A stretch of DNA of 64,000 nt from Algicola sp. (GCA_018222915.1 JAAEZI010000001.1:139082-203081); one strand, 5' to 3'; counted from the first letter of the stretch, positions 1 through 8,349 are shown. Numbers and translations are program-made. Notes: generated by a model not told the origin, from the letters alone.

Positions 1-491
1 TCTGGTACCCAGCACTCTTGAAAGCGTTTGATAACTTTTTGATGTAATTTCGTGCTTAACCACGTTGTGTTGCCACTTAATACCTGTAATTGATGCGTCA
101 TAAAGACACAAGGAACTTTTTTGCTGTGAACACCTAAGCGGTTGTCAGAAATAATGCCATCAATTTTATGAGACGTAACGATATGAGCAATGGCTTTTCG
201 TTCTGATTTAATAGCCTTCAACATTTTAGGAGAACTTTGGAGCAATTTTAATTTAAAATGTTGTCCTTTTTTTGGATACATGATGCGATAAGAAGGAAGT
301 TCAATGGCCTCGAGATGAGGAAATTCTTTTTTTAATAATGAAAGTGCTTTTCCATCACTAGCAATGACAGGCTCGAAATCATGTGCTATGAGTTCTTGAA
401 TCAGTGGGATGCAACGAGTGGCATGACCTAATCCCCAATTAAGAGGTGCTACTAAAAGCCTTTTTTTAATCAGAACATCAGTTTTGGTCAT
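1..491 (-). CDS. MurG-like glycosyltransferase, 3' part outside window
   Basis: The reading frame starts with ATG at 491 (minus strand) and runs off the left edge, so only about the first 163 residues are seen. The N-terminus has a Rossmann beta strand followed by NWGLGHATRCIPLIQEL, the glycine-rich acceptor loop typical of GT-B enzymes of the MurG/GT28 type. A second stretch, IDGIISDNRLGVHS, fits the second strand of the same domain. Such proteins move a sugar from a nucleotide donor to a lipid or glycan acceptor at the inner face of the membrane. The acceptor cannot be told from this half. The gene is divergent from trmB, with about 100 bases between them. It is not the peptidoglycan murG on present evidence, only a relative. 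Confidence 0.7.
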   Translation of the reverse strand, partial: MTKTDVLIKKRLLVAPLNWGLGHATRCIPLIQELIAHDFEPVIASDGKALSLLKKEFPHLEAIELPSYRIMYPKKGQHFKLKLLQSSPKMLKAIKSERKAIAHIVTSHKIDGIISDNRLGVHSKKVPCVFMTHQLQVLSGNTTWLSTKLHQKVIKRFQECWVP

Positions 492-593
492 ATAATTTTG
501 TTGAGTCTTTTCAGAATTCGAATATAAAGCTTAAAATGTTTCCTTAATTTTACCGCGTCAACTGTAAAAATAAGAAATTGTTAATTTTTTCAA

Positions 594-1268
594 GTGGGAA
601 GTAAAAATAAACTGAAACGATTTAAGGAAAACGAAACTTTTGCCAACGTTTTTCAGCCAAAACGACATGAATTGGTGGATGCCAATTATAAGCTGAAAGG
701 GAATTGGAACTCAGAAGTGTTTAAAAATGACAACCCTTTAATCTTAGAATTAGGTTGCGGACGAGGTGAATACACCATAGCGTTAGCAAGAAAATATCCA
801 AACAAGAATTTTATTGGGATTGATATCAAAGGAGCACGTTTTTGGAGAGGCGCAAAAACTGCCATTGAAGAGCAGCTTACTAATGCTGCATTTTTAAGGA
901 CACAAATCGAACTGATAGATTTTGCTTTTGGGGAAAATGAAGTGGATGAAATATGGATTACCTTCCCAGACCCTCAAATTAAATATAAGCGAACAAAGCA
1001 TAGAATGACCAATTCTGATTTCTTAAAACGCTATAAGACTATTTTAAAATCGGACGGTATCGTTAATTTAAAAACCGATAGCGAATTCATGCATGGCTAT
1101 ACTTTAGGACTGCTTCACGGCGAAGGTCATGAAGTACTTTATGCCAACCATAATGTGTATAAACAAGAAGGAAGCCCTGACGAAGTTACGAGTATCCAAA
1201 CTTACTATGAGTCCCAATATCTAGAACATAATAAACCAATTACGTATATTAGGTTTAAAATTAAGTAG
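594..1268 (+). CDS. trmB: tRNA (guanine-N7-)-methyltransferase
   Basis: The 224-residue product methylates guanine 46 in the variable loop of tRNAs at N7, using S-adenosylmethionine. The SAM-binding loop is visible as ELGCGRGEYT, followed by the family motif with FPDPQIKYKRTKHR, which is the tRNA/substrate part of the TrmB fold. The N-terminus MGSKNKLKRFKEN is the usual one for the Bacteroidetes form. The start is a GTG at 594; no ATG gives this N-terminus. The length is normal. It opens a tight run with the LysE-type exporter (2 bases apart) and the alkyltransferase-like gene. The function call is secure; the operon link is inferred from spacing. Confidence 0.93.
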   Translation: MGSKNKLKRFKENETFANVFQPKRHELVDANYKLKGNWNSEVFKNDNPLILELGCGRGEYTIALARKYPNKNFIGIDIKGARFWRGAKTAIEEQLTNAAFLRTQIELIDFAFGENEVDEIWITFPDPQIKYKRTKHRMTNSDFLKRYKTILKSDGIVNLKTDSEFMHGYTLGLLHGEGHEVLYANHNVYKQEGSPDEVTSIQTYYESQYLEHNKPITYIRFKIK

Positions 1269-1270
1269 AT

Positions 1271-1900
1271 TTGAACATCACAGTCATTTTTTTTCTAGGT
1301 CTGATCATAGCATTAATTGGTGTTGTTCCTCCTGGTTTATTGAATATGACTGCTGCCAAGATTAGTTTAAAAGAAGGATATGCTCGCGGTATTATTTTTT
1401 CCGTCGGTGTTTGTTTCATCGTGTTTTTGCAAACCTATATTGCTGCCATGTTTGCAAGGTATTTAAGTAATCATCAAAGTGTTGTGGAGATTTTGCAACG
1501 TGTGGCATTTGTTATTTTTGTGCTTATCACTATCTATTTCTTGTTGTTAGCCAAGTCATTCCAAAAACCAGATGTTGAACCACTTGCTAAAAGTAAGCAA
1601 AGCCGTTTTTTTCAAGGTATTTTTTTATCAGCGATTAATGTCTTTCCAATTCCATATCAAGCTTATATGACCATTACCATCGCTTCATTTGGTTGGTTCG
1701 CGTTTGATGTGACAAGCATCGTGACTTATTGCTCCGGAGCCAGCACTGGAACTTTCGTCATGCTGTACGTCTATATTTTCTTTTTTGATAAAGTCAAGGA
1801 CAAGAAATTTACCTCACAGAAAAATATGAATTACATTATCGGAACCATCACTGGCCTTGTAGCAGGTGTAACCTTTATCAATATTTTAATGGAGCTGTAA
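1271..1900 (+). CDS. LysE/RhtB-type amino acid exporter
   Basis: This 209-residue membrane protein has about six hydrophobic segments, the first at residues 3-25 with the PPGLLN motif typical of LysE-family translocators (loop after TM1). Family members export amino acids or similar small metabolites through the inner membrane. The start is TTG at 1271: an in-frame stop lies just upstream, and the next Met (about residue 26) would delete TM1. It follows trmB by 2 bases and is followed by the next gene after 1 base, so the three are probably co-transcribed. The substrate is unknown. Confidence 0.8.
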   Translation: MNITVIFFLGLIIALIGVVPPGLLNMTAAKISLKEGYARGIIFSVGVCFIVFLQTYIAAMFARYLSNHQSVVEILQRVAFVIFVLITIYFLLLAKSFQKPDVEPLAKSKQSRFFQGIFLSAINVFPIPYQAYMTITIASFGWFAFDVTSIVTYCSGASTGTFVMLYVYIFFFDKVKDKKFTSQKNMNYIIGTITGLVAGVTFINILMEL

Positions 1901-1901
1901 T

Positions 1902-2231
1902 ATGACCCCTGAGACACACAATTTTTTTGATAGGGTATATGATGTCGTAAGGCAGATTCCTTTCGGAAAAGTCACCAGCTATGGCGCTATTGCAAATTAC
2001 TTAGGAGCCAAGAGAAGTGCTCGAATGGTAGGTTATGCGATGAATGTTTCTCATGACAAAGATGTTCCTGCGCATCGTGTGGTAAATCGTAAAGGACTAC
2101 TTACTGGAAAACATCATTTTGAAGGGACTCACCTGATGCAACAATTGTTGGAGAACGAAGGTATTAGCATAATCGATCATCAGATCCAGAACTTTGAAGC
2201 GGTATTTTGGGACCCTTCAGAGTCCTTATAA
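1902..2231 (+). CDS. Alkyltransferase-like protein (MGMT family, no active cysteine)
   Basis: The 109 residues match the C-terminal DNA-binding domain of O6-alkylguanine-DNA alkyltransferase: IPFGKVTSYGAIANYLG (recognition helix region), the arginine-finger region SARMVGYAMN, and the active-site loop. In true enzymes the loop reads PCHRV; here it is PAHRV (Ala57), so the alkyl-accepting cysteine is absent. Known alkyltransferase-like proteins bind O6-alkylguanine, bend the DNA and hand the lesion to nucleotide excision repair. That role is inferred here from the family. ATG start, normal ATL length. It sits at the end of the trmB-lysE run. Confidence 0.87.
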   Translation: MTPETHNFFDRVYDVVRQIPFGKVTSYGAIANYLGAKRSARMVGYAMNVSHDKDVPAHRVVNRKGLLTGKHHFEGTHLMQQLLENEGISIIDHQIQNFEAVFWDPSESL

Positions 2232-2337
2232 AACAACGTAAAAGTCATATTCAATCTCATTTGAAACCATGTATTCAATGCGATGAACTATACTATAATT
2301 CTAGTAAATCATGTTATCAATCATTTCAATTAAACCG

Positions 2338-2400
2338 TTTCAAATTCTAAACTATTCACAGTATATTTGCATTTAGAATGATTCTGAATAAAAAGAATCA
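2338..2400 (+). promoter_or_regulatory. Promoter and leader hairpin of mrp
   Basis: TATATTTG at 2362-2369 matches the Bacteroidetes -7 box TAnnTTTG. A -33-like TTTC lies at 2338-2341, 20 bases upstream. The expected start of transcription is near 2375. Just after it, TGATTCT (2379-2385) and AGAATCA (2394-2400) form a 7-bp perfect hairpin in the leader, about 20 bases ahead of the mrp ATG. Whether the hairpin regulates anything is not known. Confidence 0.55.
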
Positions 2401-2419
2401 CTAGGATTTAAAAATTGCT

Positions 2420-3556
2420 ATGAAATTAAATAAAAAGGACATACTTAAAGCCTTGGAAACCATTTCTGCGCCTGGTGAAGGCAAGAATATGGTGGAGAGT
2501 GGTGCCGTGACCAATGTGGTTACTTTTGCAGATGAGGTCGTTGTAGATATTACGATATCCAATCCGAGCTTACAAGCGAAAAAGAAAACAGAAGTGGAGA
2601 TCATGAAAACGATTCATGACAAGGTGTATGAAAAGGCCAAGATCAAGGTCAATGTCAAGGTTAATGCTCCTGAAAAACCAACGACAAATCCTATAAAGGG
2701 AAAAGCAATTCCGGGAATAAAGAACATTATTGCAGTAGCTTCAGGTAAAGGAGGTGTAGGGAAATCTACTGTCACGGCAAATTTAGCAGTCACCTTGGCA
2801 AAAATGGGATTTAAAGTTGGGGTTCTTGATGCCGATATTTATGGACCGTCCATGCCCATCATGTTTGATGTGGAATTTGAAAGACCTTTAGCTGTCAATG
2901 TAGATGGTAAATCTAAGATGAAACCAGTTGAAAATTATGGGGTTAAAATTCTGTCTATTGGCTTTTTTACTAAACCTGATCAAGCGGTTGTTTGGCGAGG
3001 TCCAATGGCAGCCAAAGCCTTGAATCAAATGATATTTGACGCGGCTTGGGATGAACTCGATTTCATGCTTATCGATTTACCACCAGGAACAGGAGATATC
3101 CATTTAAGTATCATGCAATCCTTACCAATCACTGGAGCTGTAGTTGTAAGCACGCCTCAAAATGTCGCGCTGGCCGATGCTAAAAAAGGCGTGGCGATGT
3201 TTCAACAAGAGAGCATCAATGTGCCTGTATTGGGAATTATCGAAAACATGGCTTATTTTACGCCAGAGGAGTTGCCAGACAATAAATATTATATTTTCGG
3301 AAAGGCTGGTGCTAACAATTTAGCAAGCGATTTGGATGTGCCATTTTTAGGTGAAATACCATTAGTGCAAAGTATTAGAGAAGCTGGAGATGTTGGTAGG
3401 CCTGCTGCCTTACAAACGGCAACGCCTTTAGAGAAATCTTTTGAAGAACTTACGCGAAATGTAGTGGAGGAAGTTGTTAAACGTAATGATAATTTACCAC
3501 CTACCGAAGCAATTAAAATAACAACCATGGCTGGGTGTTCAGCAGTAAAGAAGTAA
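2420..3556 (+). CDS. Mrp/ApbC-type P-loop ATPase, iron-sulfur cluster carrier
   Basis: The 378-residue protein has an N-terminal MIP18/DUF59-like domain (about 1-85) and a ParA/MinD-type ATPase with the deviant Walker A GKGGVGKS at 109-116, Walker B MLIDLPPGTGD, and the ENMAYF segment. Mrp/NBP35 family proteins carry and transfer iron-sulfur clusters. In many homologs a CxxC pair follows ENMxYF; here that stretch reads TPEELPDNKYYIFG, with no cysteines, so the usual cluster ligands are missing at that place. The C-terminus has one cysteine (AGCSAVKK). nifU follows after 3 bases, supporting an iron-sulfur role. ATG start behind a good promoter. Confidence 0.9.
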   Translation: MKLNKKDILKALETISAPGEGKNMVESGAVTNVVTFADEVVVDITISNPSLQAKKKTEVEIMKTIHDKVYEKAKIKVNVKVNAPEKPTTNPIKGKAIPGIKNIIAVASGKGGVGKSTVTANLAVTLAKMGFKVGVLDADIYGPSMPIMFDVEFERPLAVNVDGKSKMKPVENYGVKILSIGFFTKPDQAVVWRGPMAAKALNQMIFDAAWDELDFMLIDLPPGTGDIHLSIMQSLPITGAVVVSTPQNVALADAKKGVAMFQQESINVPVLGIIENMAYFTPEELPDNKYYIFGKAGANNLASDLDVPFLGEIPLVQSIREAGDVGRPAALQTATPLEKSFEELTRNVVEEVVKRNDNLPPTEAIKITTMAGCSAVKK

Positions 3557-3559
3557 TAG

Positions 3560-3802
3560 ATGAGTACAGAAGAATTAAGACGTAATGTCGAGAAAGCATT
3601 GGATGAGATCCGCCCTTTCCTGCAAAGTGATGGCGGTGATATCTCTTTGTTGTCCATTGAGGATGATAAGTTGGTAAAGGTCCAATTAGAAGGCGCCTGT
3701 GTGGGTTGTAGTGTCAATCAAATGACGCTTAAATCTGGTGTGGAAATGACGATTAAAAAGTACGCGCCTCAAATAGAGCAAGTGATTAATATTGAAGCTT
3801 AA
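3560..3802 (+). CDS. NifU-like C-terminal domain scaffold protein
   Basis: An 80-residue protein consisting only of the NifU C-terminal (Nfu) domain. The cluster-binding CxxC is Cys47-Cys50 in EGACVGCSVNQ. The SDGGDISLL segment is typical of the fold. Nfu proteins hold a 4Fe-4S cluster and pass it to target enzymes in the cytoplasm. It lies 3 bases behind mrp and is surely co-transcribed, a pairing that makes biochemical sense. The gene ends directly at the intergenic repeat element starting near 3811. Confidence 0.9.
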   Translation: MSTEELRRNVEKALDEIRPFLQSDGGDISLLSIEDDKLVKVQLEGACVGCSVNQMTLKSGVEMTIKKYAPQIEQVINIEA

Positions 3803-3810
3803 TTGGGCGT

Positions 3811-3886
3811 GACCACAAGGGTCAGGCTTTCACGACTCGCTCTCTATGAGGAGCTCAAACAAGTCGCTCAATCCTTCACGCAAACT
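3811..3886 (+). repeat. Intergenic repeat element, copy 1
   Basis: This stretch after the nifU stop matches, in reverse complement, 16981-17056 after the dnaE stop. Shared blocks in order are a CACAAGGGTCAGGCT-like block, ACTCGCTCTCT, a GAGGAGCTCAAACA-like block and CATCCTT-like plus GCAAA. Identity is roughly three quarters with small gaps. It contains short complementary arms (GACC/GGTC and GAGC/GCTC), suggesting a folded RNA or DNA. A 66-codon open frame across it (3803-4003) has no recognisable protein features and is probably not a gene. Function unknown. Confidence 0.6.
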
Positions 3887-4008
3887 GATATTTATCATAG
3901 AAACAAACGACGTATTATGAGATATTTGTTTCGTGAAAGGACCTGCAAAACTTTAATTAGGTTTGTAGGTTTTCAAATTAAAAGAGAACCATCTAGGTGG
4001 TAATGATT

Positions 4009-5061
4009 ATGATCAAAACAGATATACTTATTATTGGAGCAGGACCTACCGGACTGTTCACCGTTTTTGAAGCGGGATTGCTAAAATTAAAATGTCATTT
4101 AATAGATGCACTGCCAAAACCTGGCGGACAATGTTCTGAAATATATCCTAAAAAACCAATTTATGATATCCCAGCTTATCCTGAAATTTTGGCTGGAGAT
4201 CTTACCGATAAACTTTTGGAACAATGCAAGCAGTTTGAGCCAGGATTTACCTTGGGAGAACGTGCCGAAACGATTGATAAACAAGACGATGGTACTTTTA
4301 TAGTAACTACAAATAAAGGGACAAAACACCAGGCGCCTGTGGTCGCAATTGCAGGTGGTTTAGGAAGCTTTGAACCAAGGAAACCCATTATCGACAATAT
4401 TACCGATTACGAAGATAAAGGTGTGGAATACATGATTAAAGACCCTGAATTCTATCGCGATAAAACCGTGGTTATTGCTGGTGGTGGTGATTCTGCGCTT
4501 GATTGGAGTATCTATTTAAGTGATGTCGCAAAACAAGTAACACTTATCCACAGAAGAAATGAATTTCGTGGGCATTTGGATTCTGTAGAGAAAGTACAGG
4601 ATTTAAAAAATGCAGGTAAAATCAATTTGATAACACCAGCTGAGGTCGTTGGTTTGGATGGTGATGAAAAGATTACATCTGTTACCGTGAAACACGGAGC
4701 TAACACTTTTAAAAAGGCTTGTGACCATTTTGTACCCTTGTTTGGATTATCTCCAAAATTAGGACCAATAGCTAATTGGGGCTTGGAGATAGAAAAGAAC
4801 GCGATTAAGGTCAACAATGCTTTGGACTATCAAACAAATATTCCCGGCATCTTTGCCATCGGTGATGTGAATACTTATCCAGGAAAATTAAAGTTAATTC
4901 TTTGTGGGTTTCATGAAGCAACCCTCATGTGTCAAGCGGCCTTTCAAATTATCAATCCAGGTAAGCGTTATGTGTTAAAATATACTACTGTAAGCGGTGT
5001 TGATGGTTTTGATGGCACGCGTAAAGAAGCACCAAAAGCTGTTGTAAAAGCGTTTGATTAA
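4009..5061 (+). CDS. Ferredoxin--NADP(+) reductase-like flavoprotein (thioredoxin-reductase fold)
   Basis: The product (350 residues from ATG 4009) begins with an FAD-binding GxGxxG-like motif (ILIIGAGPTGLF) and has a second nucleotide-binding motif VVIAGGGDSALDW for NAD(P)H. The C-terminal IPGIFAIGDV motif closes the FAD site. No CxxC redox pair is present, which separates it from thioredoxin reductase and fits the YumC-type ferredoxin-NADP reductases. The next gene is a 2Fe-2S ferredoxin overlapping by one base, its likely partner. The frame could open at GTG 3997, but AGGTGG at 3995-4000 is well placed for ATG 4009. Confidence 0.85.
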   Translation: MIKTDILIIGAGPTGLFTVFEAGLLKLKCHLIDALPKPGGQCSEIYPKKPIYDIPAYPEILAGDLTDKLLEQCKQFEPGFTLGERAETIDKQDDGTFIVTTNKGTKHQAPVVAIAGGLGSFEPRKPIIDNITDYEDKGVEYMIKDPEFYRDKTVVIAGGGDSALDWSIYLSDVAKQVTLIHRRNEFRGHLDSVEKVQDLKNAGKINLITPAEVVGLDGDEKITSVTVKHGANTFKKACDHFVPLFGLSPKLGPIANWGLEIEKNAIKVNNALDYQTNIPGIFAIGDVNTYPGKLKLILCGFHEATLMCQAAFQIINPGKRYVLKYTTVSGVDGFDGTRKEAPKAVVKAFD

Positions 5062-5393
5062 TGGAACAAGACATCAAAATAAAGATTACCGATAGGGAAG
5101 GTGTCAAGCATGAGGTACTAGCACCAACAGATATGGCTATGAATCTGATGGAAGTGGTGCGTTCCTATGAACTGGCTCCAGAAGGCACTATTGGTATTTG
5201 TGGAGGTATGGCCATGTGTGCATCTTGTCAATGCTATGTAATTTCTGATCATGAGCTACCAGAGATGCAAGATGATGAGGAAGCGATGCTAAGTGAAGCT
5301 TTTTATGTCAAAGAGAATTCCCGTTTAGGATGTCAAATTCAAATAACGAGCGACATGGAAGGCTTAGAAGTGGAATTGGCTCCTGAAAGCTAG
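5061..5393 (+). CDS. 2Fe-2S ferredoxin, adrenodoxin type
   Basis: The 110-residue protein has the cluster pattern Cys47-x5-Cys53-x2-Cys56 and a distant Cys91, as in adrenodoxin/Isc-type vertebrate-like ferredoxins. The acidic segment ELPEMQDDEEAML is the usual docking surface for the reductase. It carries single electrons in the cytoplasm. Its ATG overlaps the stop of the flavoprotein gene (TAATG), so the two are translationally coupled and probably form one electron-transfer pair. The stop overlaps the convergent metallophosphoesterase stop by three bases. Confidence 0.9.
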   Translation: MEQDIKIKITDREGVKHEVLAPTDMAMNLMEVVRSYELAPEGTIGICGGMAMCASCQCYVISDHELPEMQDDEEAMLSEAFYVKENSRLGCQIQITSDMEGLEVELAPES

Positions 5394-6286
5394 TCTGTCT
5401 TATAATCAACCAATTTTCTAGGTCCTTCCAATAGCACTCGAACGATTTTCAGTGTACCATCATCCGTGGTGGCAATCTGCCATTTAATAAGTGAAATTTC
5501 GCCGTGTTCTATTTCTATGCCAGTAATACTTCGAGGGTGGACACAACTACCATCATTAAAAAAGGCAATATCACCAGGCTCCGGAAAGCGAGGTCTGTGG
5601 GTGTGTCCAACGATCGTAATAAGGTTGTTGTTATCTGAAATCCATTTTTTAGTACGACGCTCAACCTTGATGAGTTCTTTGTAGTTTTTTGCCGGACTGG
5701 TTGGATCTGCAATTCCCATGACATTTAGAGGTTTCCATAGTACTCTCACCATAAATCGACTCCACTTCCAGAATAGGTAATTCCACCAGTCGGCTTGATG
5801 GCCATGAGTCAAAAAAAGTTCTTGTTTGGTGGTACTATGCTTCAGTATAATGCCTTCATGATACCTGATGTTGCAAAACAACTCTACGTCCTCACCAATT
5901 TTTGGGTCAAAGTACGTGGATAAATGTTTTTCTACATATTTAGGATCGCGATAAACCATATCATGGTTACCCCAAATCATATGTAAGCGTTCCTGTTCAT
6001 GAAATAATTTCATGAGTAAGTACACGTTTTTATGAGCGTTTAAGATAGAATCAAACGATAGGTTCTCCCAAAGTTCATCACCATCACCTAGCTCACAATA
6101 GTCGAATCCTTCCGCATAGTAATATTTTAAAGCGTGGAAATAAATATTTCGGTTATTGGCAAAATCGTCAGCAAAACTATTATCACCTCGATGACAATCA
6201 CTGAATAAAATGAATTTACTCGAATCGTCAAAATTGACAATTTTCGCATTCTTGTAGGCTCTATTCAATCTCGACTTTGAAGACAT
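5390..6286 (-). CDS. Metallophosphoesterase
   Basis: A 298-residue calcineurin-like phosphoesterase. The metal ligands are visible in order: FSDCHRGDN (D and H), LGDGDELWE, WGNHD, THGHQADWW and VGHTHRPRF. This arrangement is typical of binuclear-metal phosphoesterases related to LpxH-type UDP-diacylglucosamine hydrolases, but the length and spacing differ and the substrate is unknown. No signal peptide, so probably cytoplasmic. The ATG at 6286 begins MSSKSRLNRAYKNAK. It is convergent with the ferredoxin gene, with overlapping stops. Confidence 0.82.
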   Translation of the reverse strand: MSSKSRLNRAYKNAKIVNFDDSSKFILFSDCHRGDNSFADDFANNRNIYFHALKYYYAEGFDYCELGDGDELWENLSFDSILNAHKNVYLLMKLFHEQERLHMIWGNHDMVYRDPKYVEKHLSTYFDPKIGEDVELFCNIRYHEGIILKHSTTKQELFLTHGHQADWWNYLFWKWSRFMVRVLWKPLNVMGIADPTSPAKNYKELIKVERRTKKWISDNNNLITIVGHTHRPRFPEPGDIAFFNDGSCVHPRSITGIEIEHGEISLIKWQIATTDDGTLKIVRVLLEGPRKLVDYKTD

Positions 6287-6334
6287 ACGTAAACTTTTAT
6301 CTAAAATAAGCAGAATTTACCAATGGCAAGTAGG

Positions 6335-7066
6335 TCATTGCAATTTTTGAATAGCAAAAGGTAAGAGGCGCTCTACAAATTTTGAGTACGCCAGCTCTGA
6401 GGGATGCAACCCATCTGAAGCAACCAAACTAGGTTGCTCTAATCCTAATCTCGTGATATCCGTAATATTTACGAAAGTAATAGCCTCTTGTAAAGCATAA
6501 TTTTCGGCAAAAGCATTGTACATATCAATCTCTTGAGAGGTCTCTTCTGGATTACCAAAATTTTGTCCAAATACGGTATAAGCATAATCAGGAATAGACA
6601 CGATAATGATGCGGTCTTTGTTACCATTTGCTGCTGTAATGGCGGTTTGCACAAGTTCAGGGAATTCAGATTCATAAATCGAAAAAGGCACATTTTGAAA
6701 TTGATTATTGACTCCTATTAGTAAGGTGACTAAATCGTAATCTGATTCAAGAGTTTGATTATCAATAGCATTGATAAGGTCAGAGGTTGTCCAACCAGTT
6801 TGTGCAATCACATTAAGATCTATGGTATAATCTGTGACATTCCCGAGTGCTCTCTTAAGTTGTTCCGGAAACCGACATGTATCACATACACTTTGACCAA
6901 TGGTGTAGCTGTCTCCTAAACTCAAGATACTTCTCGTAAGATCAATTTCCATGGTGTCAATTTCCATGGTGTCTGTCATATCATCAGCAAGGTATTCAAT
7001 GTTTGTACTGCATGACCAACAAGTCATTATGCTCAAGATTAAAATAAAAACGCTGCACTTCCTCAT
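6335..7066 (-). CDS. SGNH/GDSL hydrolase lipoprotein
   Basis: The 243-residue product has an N-terminal signal with cysteines near residue 19 that fit a lipoprotein signal (CWSCS). The catalytic blocks of the SGNH family are present: block I LSLGDSYT with the nucleophile Ser, a GVNNQF segment in place of GxND (block III), and SDGLHPS with the catalytic Asp-His. These enzymes are esterases or lipases acting on lipid or acetylated sugar esters in the envelope. A five-residue in-frame duplication (DTMEI twice) lies just after the signal, from a 15-base tandem repeat. Substrate unknown. Confidence 0.82.
   Translation of the reverse strand: MRKCSVFILILSIMTCWSCSTNIEYLADDMTDTMEIDTMEIDLTRSILSLGDSYTIGQSVCDTCRFPEQLKRALGNVTDYTIDLNVIAQTGWTTSDLINAIDNQTLESDYDLVTLLIGVNNQFQNVPFSIYESEFPELVQTAITAANGNKDRIIIVSIPDYAYTVFGQNFGNPEETSQEIDMYNAFAENYALQEAITFVNITDITRLGLEQPSLVASDGLHPSELAYSKFVERLLPFAIQKLQ
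6943..6972 (+). repeat. 15-base tandem duplication inside the GDSL lipoprotein gene
   Basis: CAATTTCCATGGTGT occurs twice without a gap (6943-6957, 6958-6972). On the coding (minus) strand it adds five residues in frame in the linker between lipoprotein signal and hydrolase domain, so it should not harm the protein. Confidence 0.9.
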
Positions 7067-7114
7067 ACCTAAATATACGCAATTTGATTTATAAAGGTTT
7101 CTTGTAAATCAATC

Positions 7115-7144
7115 ATAAAAAAGCCTTTCACGAAGGAAAGGCTT
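7115..7144 (-). terminator. Intrinsic terminator after the acyl-CoA dehydrogenase gene
   Basis: AAGCCTTTC (7121-7129) and GAAAGGCTT (7136-7144) form a 9-bp stem. Read on the minus strand it is followed by a run of six T. It lies 26 bases past the stop of the gene at 7171-8349. Confidence 0.85.
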
Positions 7145-7170
7145 GTATAAAAATGATATCAGCTAGAAAT

Positions 7171-8349
7171 TTATTTGAATGCATTTAAACCAGTAACATC
7201 CAATCCTGTGATTAATAAATGAATGTCATGAGTGCCTTCATAGGTAATGACGCTTTCTAAGTTCATAGAGTGTCTCATAATACTATACTCACCAGTAATT
7301 CCCATACCACCTAACATCTGTCTTGCTTCTCTAGCAATATTGATGGCCATATCTACATTATTTCTTTTTGCCATTGAGATTTGCGCGGAAGTTGCTTTGT
7401 TTTCATCTCGCAATACACCCAAACGCCAAGTTAATAATTGCGCTTTAGTGATTTCAGTAATCATCTCTGCTAGCTTCTTTTGTTGCAATTGGAATTGCCC
7501 AATTGGCTTTCCAAATTGCATACGTTCTTTACTGTAGCGCAATGCGGTATCGTAGCAGTCCATAGCAGCACCAATGGCTCCCCAAGCGATGCCATATCGG
7601 GCAGAATCTAAACAGCCTAAAGGCGCTCCTAAGCCTGATTTATTCGGTAATAAGTTCTCTTTAGGAACTTTTACATTATCAAAAATCAATTCGCCAGTTG
7701 CGGATGCTCGCAGTGACCATTTGTTATGAGTCTCTGGTGTTGAGAATCCTTCCATGCCACGCTCTACAATTAAACCATGAATACGGCCTTCTTCATTCTT
7801 AGCCCAAACAACGGCTACTTGACAAAAAGGGGCATTGGAAATCCACATTTTAGCACCATTTAAAAGGTAATGATCTCCCATATCCTTAAAATTGGTCGTC
7901 ATGCCACCTGGATTACTGCCATGATCAGGTTCTGTTAATCCGAAAGAACCCATCCATTCGCCAGAAGCCAATTTAGGTAAGAATTTTTGACGTTGCTCTT
8001 CGGTGCCATATTTCCAAATAGGATACATCACTAAAGACGATTGTACAGAAGCCGTACTTCTGACTCCAGAATCCCCACGCTCAATTTCCTGCATGATTAA
8101 TCCATAGGAGATTTGATCCAAACCAGCACCACCATATTCCACAGGAATATAAGGGCCAAATGCACCAATTTCAGCTAGACCTCCAATGATTTGTTTTGGA
8201 AATTCTGCTTTTTGCGCATATTCTTCAATGATAGGTGACACATCCCGTTTTACCCAATCTCTGGCAGCATCGCGCACTAATTTATGCTCCTCGGAAAGTA
8301 ATTCGTCAAGTTGATAGTAATCAGGTGCTTCGAATAAATCTGGTTTCAT
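7171..8349 (-). CDS. Acyl-CoA dehydrogenase, glutaryl-CoA dehydrogenase type
   Basis: The 392-residue flavoenzyme has the standard acyl-CoA dehydrogenase parts: N-terminal helical domain, the FGLTEPDHGSNPGG signature in the beta domain, and the C-terminal helices with RQMLGGMGITGEY. The catalytic base is Glu371 in TYEGTHDIH, the sequence typical of glutaryl-CoA dehydrogenases, which oxidise and decarboxylate glutaryl-CoA to crotonyl-CoA in lysine and tryptophan breakdown. Full-length, ATG start. It is a single-gene unit with its own terminator. A related short-chain acyl-CoA substrate cannot be excluded. Confidence 0.88.
   Translation of the reverse strand: MKPDLFEAPDYYQLDELLSEEHKLVRDAARDWVKRDVSPIIEEYAQKAEFPKQIIGGLAEIGAFGPYIPVEYGGAGLDQISYGLIMQEIERGDSGVRSTASVQSSLVMYPIWKYGTEEQRQKFLPKLASGEWMGSFGLTEPDHGSNPGGMTTNFKDMGDHYLLNGAKMWISNAPFCQVAVVWAKNEEGRIHGLIVERGMEGFSTPETHNKWSLRASATGELIFDNVKVPKENLLPNKSGLGAPLGCLDSARYGIAWGAIGAAMDCYDTALRYSKERMQFGKPIGQFQLQQKKLAEMITEITKAQLLTWRLGVLRDENKATSAQISMAKRNNVDMAINIAREARQMLGGMGITGEYSIMRHSMNLESVITYEGTHDIHLLITGLDVTGLNAFK

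Noticed and set aside
3803-4003. 66-codon open frame after nifU
   Set aside because: It overlies the intergenic repeat, has no start signal or protein-like pattern, and the other copy of the repeat does not keep the frame.
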